19,609 nucleotides of DNA, from positions 1-19,609 of the forward strand of contig JBBQXW010000114.1 in assembly GCA_038209275.1 (NCBI GenBank), given 5' to 3'. This document shows, in pieces, positions 13,594 to 19,609 of the stretch. Both the position numbers and the translations under genes were made by a program. This DNA is from L227-5C sp038209275 (GTDB taxonomy: Bacteria; Chloroflexota; Chloroflexia; Chloroheliales; Chloroheliaceae). Positions within the stretch are counted from its first letter, which is position 1. Each line of letters opens with the position of its first letter. The notes below the pieces were generated by a model. The model was not told where the DNA came from. It ran no database searches and saw only the letters and a program-made list of their open reading frames with translations.

Positions 13594-13671
13594 GAATTTA
13601 TGCCATAGGGTTTGATATATCAAACCCTGGACTGAGGTGCGCTGAATCAAACCCTATGGCATAAATTCTTA
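13591..13671. repeat. 26-bp palindrome with an alternative inner hairpin
   Basis: Arms 13591-13616 and 13646-13671 are perfectly complementary and enclose a 29-base loop. The first arm includes the DUF4388 stop codon. Part of it (AGGGTTTGAT, 13607-13616) can instead pair with ATCAAACCCT at 13619-13628, two bases away. The two structures exclude each other. This could be an attenuator or RNA-stability element between the DUF4388 and CNB genes, or a repeat element. Confidence 0.8.
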
Positions 13672-13723
13672 GTTCCAAACTAACACGGGGTAGAAAGCCG
13701 GGTAAGAGGCTGAAGGTGGTTCC

Positions 13724-14161
13724 ATGGATCAAGTAATCGAGAGTTTGCGGAAAGTACCGATTCTGGCGGCGTTAAAACCTGACCAGTTGCAGGCATTGGT
13801 TAGATTGGTGACGACCCGCAATTGTCCGCGTGGTCAGGTAATTATTAAACAGGGCGACCCCGGAGCGGGCCTGTTTATTATTTTGGAAGGCAGCGTACAG
13901 GTAACGGCTAAAACGCGCCCCGGCTTGCCCGAAGCCAAACTGAATGTGTTGCAAAAAGGCGATTTCTTCGGCGAAATGTCTTTAATTGATGGCTATCCCC
14001 GTGCCGCTACTGTTACCGCCCTGACCGATACCACTGTAGTAGAGCTTGACCGTTGGGGGTTTTTGGATGCACTGCGCCGCGAACCGAATATTGCTGTCGC
14101 TATGCTGCCCGTCCTGACCCGCCGCATCCGCCAACTCGAAGAAAGCCGCTCGATGCGCTAA
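13724..14161 (+). CDS. Stand-alone cyclic nucleotide-binding domain protein
   Basis: A 145-residue protein consisting of one CNB (CAP-type effector) domain and a short C-terminal helix. It has no helix-turn-helix DNA-binding domain. The N-terminal helical bundle (VIESLRKVPILAALKPDQLQ) leads into the beta-roll, with GQVIIKQGDPGAGLFIILEG. The phosphate-binding cassette is FGEMSLIDGYPRAATV (residues 82-97), with the conserved Glu and Arg that contact the ribose and cyclic phosphate, so nucleotide binding is plausible. Such single-domain proteins probably act by binding a partner. The DUF4388 protein upstream is the obvious candidate, but this is an inference. The ATG has AAGGTGG about five bases upstream. 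A strong terminator follows within 20 bases. Confidence 0.92.
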   Translation: MDQVIESLRKVPILAALKPDQLQALVRLVTTRNCPRGQVIIKQGDPGAGLFIILEGSVQVTAKTRPGLPEAKLNVLQKGDFFGEMSLIDGYPRAATVTALTDTTVVELDRWGFLDALRREPNIAVAMLPVLTRRIRQLEESRSMR

Positions 14162-14179
14162 AAATCTAACTTGAACTTC

Positions 14180-14242
14180 ATAAAAAGACTCCATTCCTGA
14201 TTCAACTTCAAGTTGGTTGAAGCAGGAATGGAGTCTTTTTAT
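14180..14242. terminator. Strong bidirectional terminator
   Basis: Perfect 20-bp stem (14180-14199 and 14223-14242) beginning ATAAAAAGACTCC. An inner TTCAAC/GTTGAA pairing extends it. A-run and T-run flank the GC-rich stem, so it can act on either strand. It closes the CNB transcript. Confidence 0.9.
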
Positions 14243-14724
14243 TGCCCTTTATTTACTGATTTAGCATAATTCAATTGTTAATCTTAAACAAAATATTAGC
14301 GCCATGTTGGTATGTTTTATGGCGGATTTTGGCCCTGAACGTTACGGCGGGGGCGGGGCTTATTTCGGTGGCTTCGCCACTGGCTGTACTGTTTAGAGGC
14401 CGCATCGCTGGGTCAGCGAACGCACTTTCGGCTGGCTGACCCGGCGGCGGCGTTTAGCGCGGGATTATGAGCGCACCAGCAGCAGTGGCGAGGCCATGAT
14501 CCAAATCGCCATGATCCGTATTATGCTGCGGCGTTTAGATAAAAAGCACCAGGCAGCCCAACAAGCTAAAACTTTACACCAGTCCCGTCAAGCGGCAACC
14601 GACGGCTATGCGCTAGCTAGTTGACTTGTTTTACAGGCTCTTAGAGTTTCTCGGTAGGGGCGCAATTTAGTGCGCTCAATCAGGGTTTGCCCCTTCAAAC
14701 CCCTACAGAAATAGGTTCTTGCGG
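14243..14724. other. Intergenic region with transposase remnant and repeat
   Basis: No intact gene. It holds the IS5-type transposase fragment (14397-14624) and a partly palindromic stretch at 14653-14705 that opens GTAGGGGCGC and closes CCCCTAC. This resembles, but is not the same as, the arms of the 120-bp element. Positions 14243-14396 show nothing recognisable. Confidence 0.65.
14397..14624 (+). pseudogene. C-terminal fragment of an IS5-family transposase
   Basis: The frame reads RPHRWVSERTFGWLTRRRRL, then ARDYERTSSSGEAMIQIAMIRIMLRRL and a polar tail ending in TGA at 14622-14624. This is the end of the DDE domain in IS5-group transposases (compare RRWVVERTFGWL...RRLSKDYE), which includes the catalytic Glu. 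Here the usual Val before Glu is Ser. A TAG stands directly upstream at 14394-14396 and no earlier part of the transposase was found, so it is a relic. No insertion-sequence ends were found around it. Confidence 0.8.
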
Positions 14725-15588
14725 CTAATCTTCCACCTTCAGCGCTCCGGCTTCACGTACCCATGCCCCCAGCACTCGCACCCAGACCGTTTCGCTTTGT
14801 AGTTCCTCAAGGGCGGCGGCGACGTTGGGGTCGGAGGGATGCCCGAAGAAATCAATGAAGAAAACGTAATCCCAGGCTTTTTGTTTGCTGGGGCGGCTCT
14901 CGATGCGGTTCATGTTCAGGTTATGCTTGAGCATAACGCTGCTGACGGCGTGCAGTGCGCCGACACGGTCTTTAATCGAAAGCATCAGGGCAGTTACTTC
15001 GCGACCCTGCTCGGTTGAAGTGTAAGGCGTAGTTTGTCGGGCGATGCTTAAAAAGCGGGTCTGGTTAAAATCGGCATCCTGCACACTCGCCTGGAATATG
15101 CGCAAGCCATAATATTCTGCCGCCAGCCGATTAGCAATAGCAGCACACTCACCGTCGTTGACCGCAAGTTGGGCGGCGGCGGCGGTACTGGTGGTTTCCT
15201 GCAAGCGGGCGTGTTTAAGGTGGTCTTGCAACCATTCGCGGCATTGAGCCAGCCCTTGCGGATGTGAATAGACCACTTTAATATCACTCAGGGTTTGCGG
15301 ACCGTCCGGCTTGGTCAGCAAGTTTTGGGTAATCGGCAGGTAAATCTCGTCGCAAATTTTAATTTCTTCCATGCCGCTCCGTCCGAACATATCGAGCGTA
15401 TGGGTTACTGCCCCTTCAAGCGTGTTTTCGACTGGCACGACCCCGAAATCTGCCCCGCCCTGCGCGACCAACTGAAAAATATCGGGGATAATCCGTTGTG
15501 GCAAATATTCGCAATCTGCGCCAAATTTTTTAATGGCGGCTTCATGGGTAAAAGTGGCGGCTGGGCCAAAATAAGCAACTTTTGTCAT
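14725..15588 (-). CDS. pheA: Prephenate dehydratase
   Basis: A 287-residue monofunctional enzyme that converts prephenate to phenylpyruvate for phenylalanine synthesis. The dehydratase domain begins KVAYFGPAATFTHEAA, continues through ADFGVVPVENTLEGAV and SHPQGLAQCREWL, and carries the catalytic Thr of the TRF motif at 177-179 (ADFNQTRFLSI). A C-terminal ACT domain (about 198-280) has the GALH (210-213) and ESRP (230-233) motifs that bind phenylalanine, so feedback inhibition is expected. No chorismate mutase domain is fused. The ATG has no clear SD. It lies downstream of cimA on the same strand, separated by a 29-bp-arm palindrome that may limit read-through. Confidence 0.95.
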   Translation of the reverse strand: MTKVAYFGPAATFTHEAAIKKFGADCEYLPQRIIPDIFQLVAQGGADFGVVPVENTLEGAVTHTLDMFGRSGMEEIKICDEIYLPITQNLLTKPDGPQTLSDIKVVYSHPQGLAQCREWLQDHLKHARLQETTSTAAAAQLAVNDGECAAIANRLAAEYYGLRIFQASVQDADFNQTRFLSIARQTTPYTSTEQGREVTALMLSIKDRVGALHAVSSVMLKHNLNMNRIESRPSKQKAWDYVFFIDFFGHPSDPNVAAALEELQSETVWVRVLGAWVREAGALKVED

Positions 15589-15640
15589 TACACTATCTTT
15601 TCTAATCTAATTTTACCCCGAACCTGGCGGGGTTATGTTT

Positions 15641-15733
15641 TAAGCACAAAGACACAAAAGCGCAAAGAACACTAAAATTAAGCGGATTTTAGCATTTTTT
15701 CGGATTCTTTGCGCCTTTGTGTCTTTGTGCTTA
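15641..15733. repeat. 29-bp-arm palindrome between pheA and cimA
   Basis: Arms 15641-15669 and 15705-15733 match at 28 of 29 positions and start TAAGCACAAAGACACAAA. The loop holds a smaller CTAAAAT/ATTTTAG hairpin. It resembles the CACAGA/CACAAAG-type interspersed repeats near 17450-17515 and 17783-17830. Confidence 0.85.
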
Positions 15734-15747
15734 CTTCGTTCTCTTGC

Positions 15748-17421
15748 TTAATCGCCTGCTTCGACCAGTTCGGCGACAGGCGTGTTCGCATGCGTGTCGG
15801 CTTCAGCCTGTTTGAAAAAATCGCGCATCAGGGGGTATTCCAGCGCATCAGCCAGGGCCAGCCAGCTTGCTTCGATTACGTTAGTGCTGCTGCCGACGGT
15901 TTGCCAGGTGGTCTGCCCGTCGCTGGACGAAATCGTTACCCGAATTCGGCTGGCAGTGCCGTCGTCGTTGAGGACGCGCACTTTGTAATCGGTCAAGCGA
16001 ATCGCGTCCAGTTGCGGATAGAACGAAACCAGCGCTTTCCGCATGGCGGTATCCAGCGCGTTGACCGGGCCGTTGCCTTCGGCGGCGGTGTGCAACACTA
16101 CGTCGCCAATTTTAATTTTGACAGTGGCCTCGCTGAGTAATTCGCCCGCGACACCGTTGCGCCGTTCTGCCAATACCAGCAAATCGCGCAACTCGAACGG
16201 GGCGACGTAGTTAGGCTGAGTGCGCCACATAATCAGCTCGAAGCTGGCTTCGGCGTTCTCGAACTGGAAGCCCCGGTTTTCCAGTTGTTTGATTTGCTCG
16301 ATAACCTCGCGCACCTCGGCATCGCCCTTTCGCATCTGCAAGCCGATTTGAAAAGCTTTGTGCAACACGTTTGACTGGCCCGATAGTTCCGAAACCAGCA
16401 CACGCTGCTCGTTGCCGATGCTTTCTGGCACAACATGCTCGTAGGTGCGGCGGTCTTTCATTACCGCGTCTACGTGGATGCCGCCTTTGTGGGCAAAGGC
16501 GCTGCGCCCGACGAAAGCCATCTGGTTGTTGTGAGCCAAGTTCGCAACTTCGGCGACGTGGTGCGAAATATCGGTCAGTTTACTCAAATTGCCTTCGGGC
16601 AAACAGCGATAGCCCATCTTGAGTTCCAAATTGGCGATGGCAGAGCAAAGATTAACGTTGCCGCAGCGTTCGCCGTAGCCGTTAATTGTTCCCTGCACCT
16701 GTAACGCTCCGGCCCGCACCGCCGCCAGCGTATTGGCACAGGCCAAATCGCCATCGTTATGCACATGAATACCGAGCGGAATATTGTAAACTTCCGAAAT
16801 TTCGCTACGGATGCGCGCCATAATCGCCGGAACTTCTTCGGTGAGCAAGCCGCCGTTGGTGTCGCACAAAATAATCCAGTCCGCCCCGGCTTTAGCGGCG
16901 GTGTGCAGGGTTTGCAAAGCGTATTCGGGGTTGGCTTTGTAGCCATCGAAGAAATGCTCGGCATCATAAATCATTTCGCGCCCGGCCTCTTTGAAAAAGC
17001 GCACGCTGTCGCTAATCATGTTCAAATTTTCTTCAAGGGTCGTGCCGAGCGCCCGAATAACGTGCAAATCCCAGGTCTTGCCGAAAACCGTCACAACTGG
17101 GGTGCGCGACTCCATTAGTAGCCGCAAATTGGTATCATCTTCGGGGCGCACGTTGGGTTTGCGGGTGCTGCCGAACGCCGCCAGCTTCGCAGTCTTCAAA
17201 ACTAATTCACCCGCTGCCGCCCGCGCAAAAAATTCTTCGTCTTTGGGATTGCTGCCGGGCCAGCCCGCCTCGATGTAAGCTACGCCCAAATCGTCCAACC
17301 GCTTTGCCAGATGAAGTTTATCCTCAACCGAAAAGCTCAGTCCCTCGCCCTGCGAACCATCGCGCAAAGTCGTATCGTATACCAGGATGTTTTTAAGCTC
17401 ACCCTCCGCCGTCTGTTTCAT
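15748..17421 (-). CDS. cimA: (R)-Citramalate synthase
   Basis: A 557-residue enzyme of the LeuA/homocitrate-synthase superfamily. It condenses pyruvate with acetyl-CoA to (R)-citramalate, the first step of the threonine-independent route to 2-oxobutyrate and isoleucine. The TIM-barrel opens with LVYDTTLRDGSQGEGLSFS (Arg20 and Asp21 in the LRDG motif) and YIEAGWPGSNPKDEEFF. The metal-binding HVHND is at 219-223, with GTINGYGERCGNVNL after it. The GSQGEG and EAGWPGSNPKD segments are typical of citramalate synthase rather than isopropylmalate synthase, and the length is right. The C-terminal regulatory domain (about 415-545) is complete, so feedback by isoleucine is expected. The ATG has GGAG eight bases upstream. 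A promoter candidate lies at 17521-17549. A more distant 2-isopropylmalate synthase-like activity is the alternative. Confidence 0.92.
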   Translation of the reverse strand: MKQTAEGELKNILVYDTTLRDGSQGEGLSFSVEDKLHLAKRLDDLGVAYIEAGWPGSNPKDEEFFARAAAGELVLKTAKLAAFGSTRKPNVRPEDDTNLRLLMESRTPVVTVFGKTWDLHVIRALGTTLEENLNMISDSVRFFKEAGREMIYDAEHFFDGYKANPEYALQTLHTAAKAGADWIILCDTNGGLLTEEVPAIMARIRSEISEVYNIPLGIHVHNDGDLACANTLAAVRAGALQVQGTINGYGERCGNVNLCSAIANLELKMGYRCLPEGNLSKLTDISHHVAEVANLAHNNQMAFVGRSAFAHKGGIHVDAVMKDRRTYEHVVPESIGNEQRVLVSELSGQSNVLHKAFQIGLQMRKGDAEVREVIEQIKQLENRGFQFENAEASFELIMWRTQPNYVAPFELRDLLVLAERRNGVAGELLSEATVKIKIGDVVLHTAAEGNGPVNALDTAMRKALVSFYPQLDAIRLTDYKVRVLNDDGTASRIRVTISSSDGQTTWQTVGSSTNVIEASWLALADALEYPLMRDFFKQAEADTHANTPVAELVEAGD

Positions 17422-17448
17422 CGCTGACTCCTCTCAAAAAATTTATTA

Positions 17449-17517
17449 ACCACAGGAACAGAATTTTAAACCACAGATGAACACAGAGAACACAGATGAA
17501 CACAGATAAGCACGGAT
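17449..17517. repeat. Imperfect direct repeats of CACAGATGAACACAG type
   Basis: Several copies of (C)CACAGATGAACACAGA stand in a row. Inverted versions (CTCCGTGTCTCTGTGGT, ATCTGTGTTC) appear at about 17783-17830, so the whole gap is framed by inverted repeat blocks. Confidence 0.7.
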
Positions 17518-17520
17518 GTA

Positions 17521-17549
17521 TTTATATTATTTGCTTTATACACTATCAA
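17521..17549 (-). promoter_or_regulatory. Candidate sigma-70-type promoter for cimA
   Basis: On the reverse strand TTGATA (17549-17544), a 17-base spacer and TATAAA (17526-17521). The leader would be about 90 bases and would include the CACAGATG repeats. Confidence 0.6.
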
Positions 17550-17581
17550 TCTAAACTTGAAGTTGGTTCTACGGTGAAGAC

Positions 17582-17711
17582 CGCCCTGGAATAAATTCCG
17601 GGCTACGCAGCTAAAGTGGTTTGAAAACCACTGGATACGCGGTTAGGGGATTTTGTAATCAGTGGATTTTAATCCACTTGAGCTGCGTAGCCCGGAATTT
17701 ATTCCAGGGCG
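17582..17711. repeat. 130-bp palindromic element with 31-bp perfect arms
   Basis: Arms 17582-17612 and 17681-17711 (starting CGCCCTGGAATAAATTCC) are perfectly complementary. Between them lie two small hairpins, GTGGTTT-GA-AAACCAC and AGTGGATT-TT-AATCCACT, giving a cloverleaf-like fold. No flanking direct repeat was found. It is probably a non-coding interspersed repeat. Confidence 0.85.
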
Positions 17712-17835
17712 AACCAACACGAACCACTTCTCATCAAAAATTGGCATAATCTGACACAAAGCCAAAACCCTCTCTAAAAATCTCCGTGTCTCCGTGTCTC
17801 TGTGGTGAATTTTTCTTCTAATCTGTGTTCCTTCC

Positions 17836-18636
17836 TTAATTTTTGACCGAAACCACCGTCACAATCGGTAGCACAAAGCCGATTTTGTCGTCGGTCACTT
17901 CGATTTGAAGTGTTTCGCTAAGACCTGGCCCGGCACTGCGGAAAATTTCCCGCAATTTCGCGATATTTTCGGTGGGCGTGCCGATGCGCTTAGTCCATTT
18001 ATCGAAATCCATTTTGCTGCCTTCGTCGTAGACACTTAACTCGATGTCTGTCACCTTTGCGCCCGCTTCTTTTTCCAGCAACGCTTCCCATTCCGAAGGG
18101 CGATAGTTGCGGACGTGCGAAGGGTCGCGCAGTAGTTCGATTTGGTTGATTTGCGCGTCCAGGTCGTCGTCTTCGGGTACAGTGGTATCCACAATAACCA
18201 CTTTGCCGCCCGGCTTGACTACCCGACCCATTTCGCGTACCGAGCGTGGCAAATCGGCGAAGTGATGGGTGGTCAGGCGGGAGACCACGATGTCAAAAGA
18301 ATTATCCTCAAAGGGCAACGTTTCCGCCGGGCCTTGCTGGGTGGTGACGTTAGTTACGCCTTTGGCGGCGGCGTTGCGCTGCACTTCTTCCAGCATTTGC
18401 GGGGTTAAATCGAGCGCGACCACGCTGGCGACGGCGGGCGCGAAAGCAATCCCGGTATGACCCGCACCCGTGCCAATATCCAGCACTCGGTCAGTCGGGT
18501 TCGGCCCGACCTTTTCGACCAATTGCTGCAAAACATCTTTATCGGCGTGGCCCATGCTGGCGCTATAATGCTGAGCGTTCGGGCCGAAGCTGGCCTTGAC
18601 CCGCTCGTAAACCGTTTCATTAGTAGTCTGGTTCAT
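17836..18636 (-). CDS. Class I SAM-dependent methyltransferase
   Basis: A 266-residue cytoplasmic methyltransferase of the UbiE/Methyltransferase-11 type. Motif I is VLDIGTGAGHTGI (residues 51-63), the acidic residue that contacts the SAM ribose is Asp76 in VALDLTPQML, and motif IV/post-I is LPFEDNSFDIVVSRLTTHHF. MGRVVKPGGKVVIVDT forms the next strand-loop. The Gly-rich loop and acidic residue are intact, so it should bind SAM. The substrate is unknown. It starts six bases after the leuB stop, and its AGGAG SD overlaps that stop codon (TAA at 18643-18645), so the two are translationally coupled. There is no evidence that the substrate belongs to the leucine pathway. Confidence 0.9.
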   Translation of the reverse strand: MNQTTNETVYERVKASFGPNAQHYSASMGHADKDVLQQLVEKVGPNPTDRVLDIGTGAGHTGIAFAPAVASVVALDLTPQMLEEVQRNAAAKGVTNVTTQQGPAETLPFEDNSFDIVVSRLTTHHFADLPRSVREMGRVVKPGGKVVIVDTTVPEDDDLDAQINQIELLRDPSHVRNYRPSEWEALLEKEAGAKVTDIELSVYDEGSKMDFDKWTKRIGTPTENIAKLREIFRSAGPGLSETLQIEVTDDKIGFVLPIVTVVSVKN

Positions 18637-18642
18637 GTGAAA

Positions 18643-19609
18643 TTACTCCTGTATTTTCGCGACCACTGCGTCGCCCATTTCGCTACTGTTAACTTTAGTC
18701 GTTCCCGGCGCGGTTAAATCGGGCGTTCGCAAGCCGTCTTCCAGCACGCCCATAATCGCGCTTTCGATGGCATCGGCTTCGGCGTGCAGATTATAGGTCG
18801 AGCGCAATAGCATCGCGACACAGCCCATTGCCGCCAACGGGTTAGCGATGCCCTGCCCGGTAATGTCGGGGGCTGTACCGTGAATTGGCTCGTAGAGGCC
18901 GAATTGCCCACCATATTCGTTGCGGCGCGTTCCCAGGCTGGCGCTCGAAAGCAAGCCCATCGAGCCAGCCAGCATTGAGGCTTCGTCAGTCAAAATATCG
19001 CCGAACATATTCTCAGTGACAATTACATCGAAGGCCGACGGTTTGCGAATCAAGTTCATGGCGGCGCTATCCACCAGCATGTGTTCAAGCTCAATCTCGG
19101 GGTAGTCTTTGCCAACTTCGCTGGCAATTTCGCGCCACAAACGGCTGGTGTTAAGCACGTTGGCCTTGTCTACCGAAGTAACTCGCTTTTTGCCGTTGCG
19201 GGCTTTGGCTAGTTCAAAGGCTGTCCGCACGATGCGCTCAACTTCATGTTCGGTGTAGGGCAAAGTATCAATTGCCTTGCGCTGGCCTTCTTCGGTGTAG
19301 CGTTTAGCAGGTTGCCCGAAGTACAGTCCACCCGTCAGTTCGCGCACCACCACTAAATCAACTCCGGCCAACACTTCCGGCTTCAGGGTGCTGGCATCCT
19401 GGAGCATTGGCAAATTTTTCACCGGGCGCAAGTTGGCAAAAAGCTCAAAAGTTTTGCGTAGCCGAAAGAGTGCGCCTTCGGGCCGCTTGTCCATTGGGGC
19501 GTTGTCGTATTTAGGCAGACCAACCGCGCCAAACAGAATCGCATCGCTGGCTTTACATAACTCCATCGAAGCATCGGTAATCGCTACGCCTTCTTTGTCC
19601 AGCGCCGCG
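18643..19609 (-). CDS. leuB: 3-Isopropylmalate dehydrogenase, N-terminus beyond the window
   Basis: At least 322 residues of a decarboxylating beta-hydroxyacid dehydrogenase that oxidises 3-isopropylmalate with NAD in leucine synthesis. It also acts on the corresponding methylmalate in the citramalate pathway. The frame continues through the right edge (AALDKEGVAITDASMEL...), so the Met at 19566 is internal and about 40-50 residues are missing. Family motifs follow in order: DAILFGAVGLPKYDN, VVVRELTGGLYFGQPAKR (substrate loop), RVTSVDKANVLNTSRLWREI (catalytic Lys), DSAAMNLIRKPSAFDVIVTE, NMFGDILTDEASMLAGSMGL and EPIHGTAPDITGQGIANPLA (NAD site). It is followed immediately by the methyltransferase gene. 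With cimA on the same strand it indicates a branched-chain amino-acid locus. Confidence 0.96.
   Translation of the reverse strand, partial: AALDKEGVAITDASMELCKASDAILFGAVGLPKYDNAPMDKRPEGALFRLRKTFELFANLRPVKNLPMLQDASTLKPEVLAGVDLVVVRELTGGLYFGQPAKRYTEEGQRKAIDTLPYTEHEVERIVRTAFELAKARNGKKRVTSVDKANVLNTSRLWREIASEVGKDYPEIELEHMLVDSAAMNLIRKPSAFDVIVTENMFGDILTDEASMLAGSMGLLSSASLGTRRNEYGGQFGLYEPIHGTAPDITGQGIANPLAAMGCVAMLLRSTYNLHAEADAIESAIMGVLEDGLRTPDLTAPGTTKVNSSEMGDAVVAKIQE

Larger units (their letters stand above)
17422..17835. other. Intergenic region between the methyltransferase gene and cimA, full of repeats
   Basis: No gene. It holds CACAGATGAACACAG-type direct repeats (about 17449-17517), the cimA promoter candidate, the large palindromic element (17582-17711), and inverted copies of the CACAGA-type sequence near 17783-17830. 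Confidence 0.7.

Noticed and set aside
14653..14705. A fourth copy of the 120-bp element
   Set aside because: It shares only the GTAGGGGCG/CCCCTAC ends of the arms. The inner arm sequence (CGCAATTTAGTGCGC) is different.

Overview
The window looks like chromosomal DNA from a free-living bacterium of moderate GC content, most likely a member of the Chloroflexota. That placement is an inference. It rests on a lipoprotein substrate-binding protein with a long Ala/Thr-only linker behind its lipobox, on (R)-citramalate synthase beside leuB, on DUF4388 (PATAN) and YegD-like proteins, and on a very high density of palindromic intergenic repeats. No rRNA, tRNA, CRISPR array or phage module was seen.

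Layout. 1-4037: a leftward cluster transcribed as macrodomain protein, YqeY-like protein, lipoprotein, MscS channel, alpha/beta hydrolase and a pentapeptide-repeat protein cut by the window edge. Most of these genes are tightly packed with good Shine-Dalgarno (SD) sites, and the hydrolase has its own promoter. 4037-4645: a repeat-rich gap. 4646-6367: rightward dus (tRNA-dihydrouridine synthase), then an AT-rich gene of unknown function that appears frameshifted. 6390-8480: leftward DUF1003 membrane protein broken by an in-frame stop codon, then a YegD-type Hsp70 ATPase. 8692-9897: rightward dTMP kinase and a small charged protein. 9898-11880: a gap with a terminator, a mobile-element-like repeat and a long structured leader, then an orphan ABC substrate-binding lipoprotein. 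11927-14242: a DUF4388 protein with a near-consensus promoter, and a stand-alone cyclic-nucleotide-binding domain protein, separated by two competing hairpins. 14397-14624: an IS5-type transposase remnant. 14725-19609: leftward amino-acid biosynthesis genes (leuB, a methyltransferase, cimA, pheA) with large palindromes in the gaps.

How the genes work together. CimA and LeuB fit the citramalate route to 2-oxobutyrate (isoleucine) plus leucine synthesis, and PheA makes phenylpyruvate for phenylalanine. The DUF4388 protein and the CNB protein probably belong to one signalling pathway. The rest is housekeeping, envelope and stress functions.

Most unusual material. A 120-bp palindromic element is present twice, each copy flanked by an 11-bp direct repeat, and its central loop is inverted in one copy relative to the other. 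A third, degenerate copy is also present. Other points of interest are two broken genes, a CTG start for mscS, and a structured 5' leader upstream of the substrate-binding protein. I found no convincing new multi-gene defence or metabolic system. The novelty here lies mostly in repeats and regulation.
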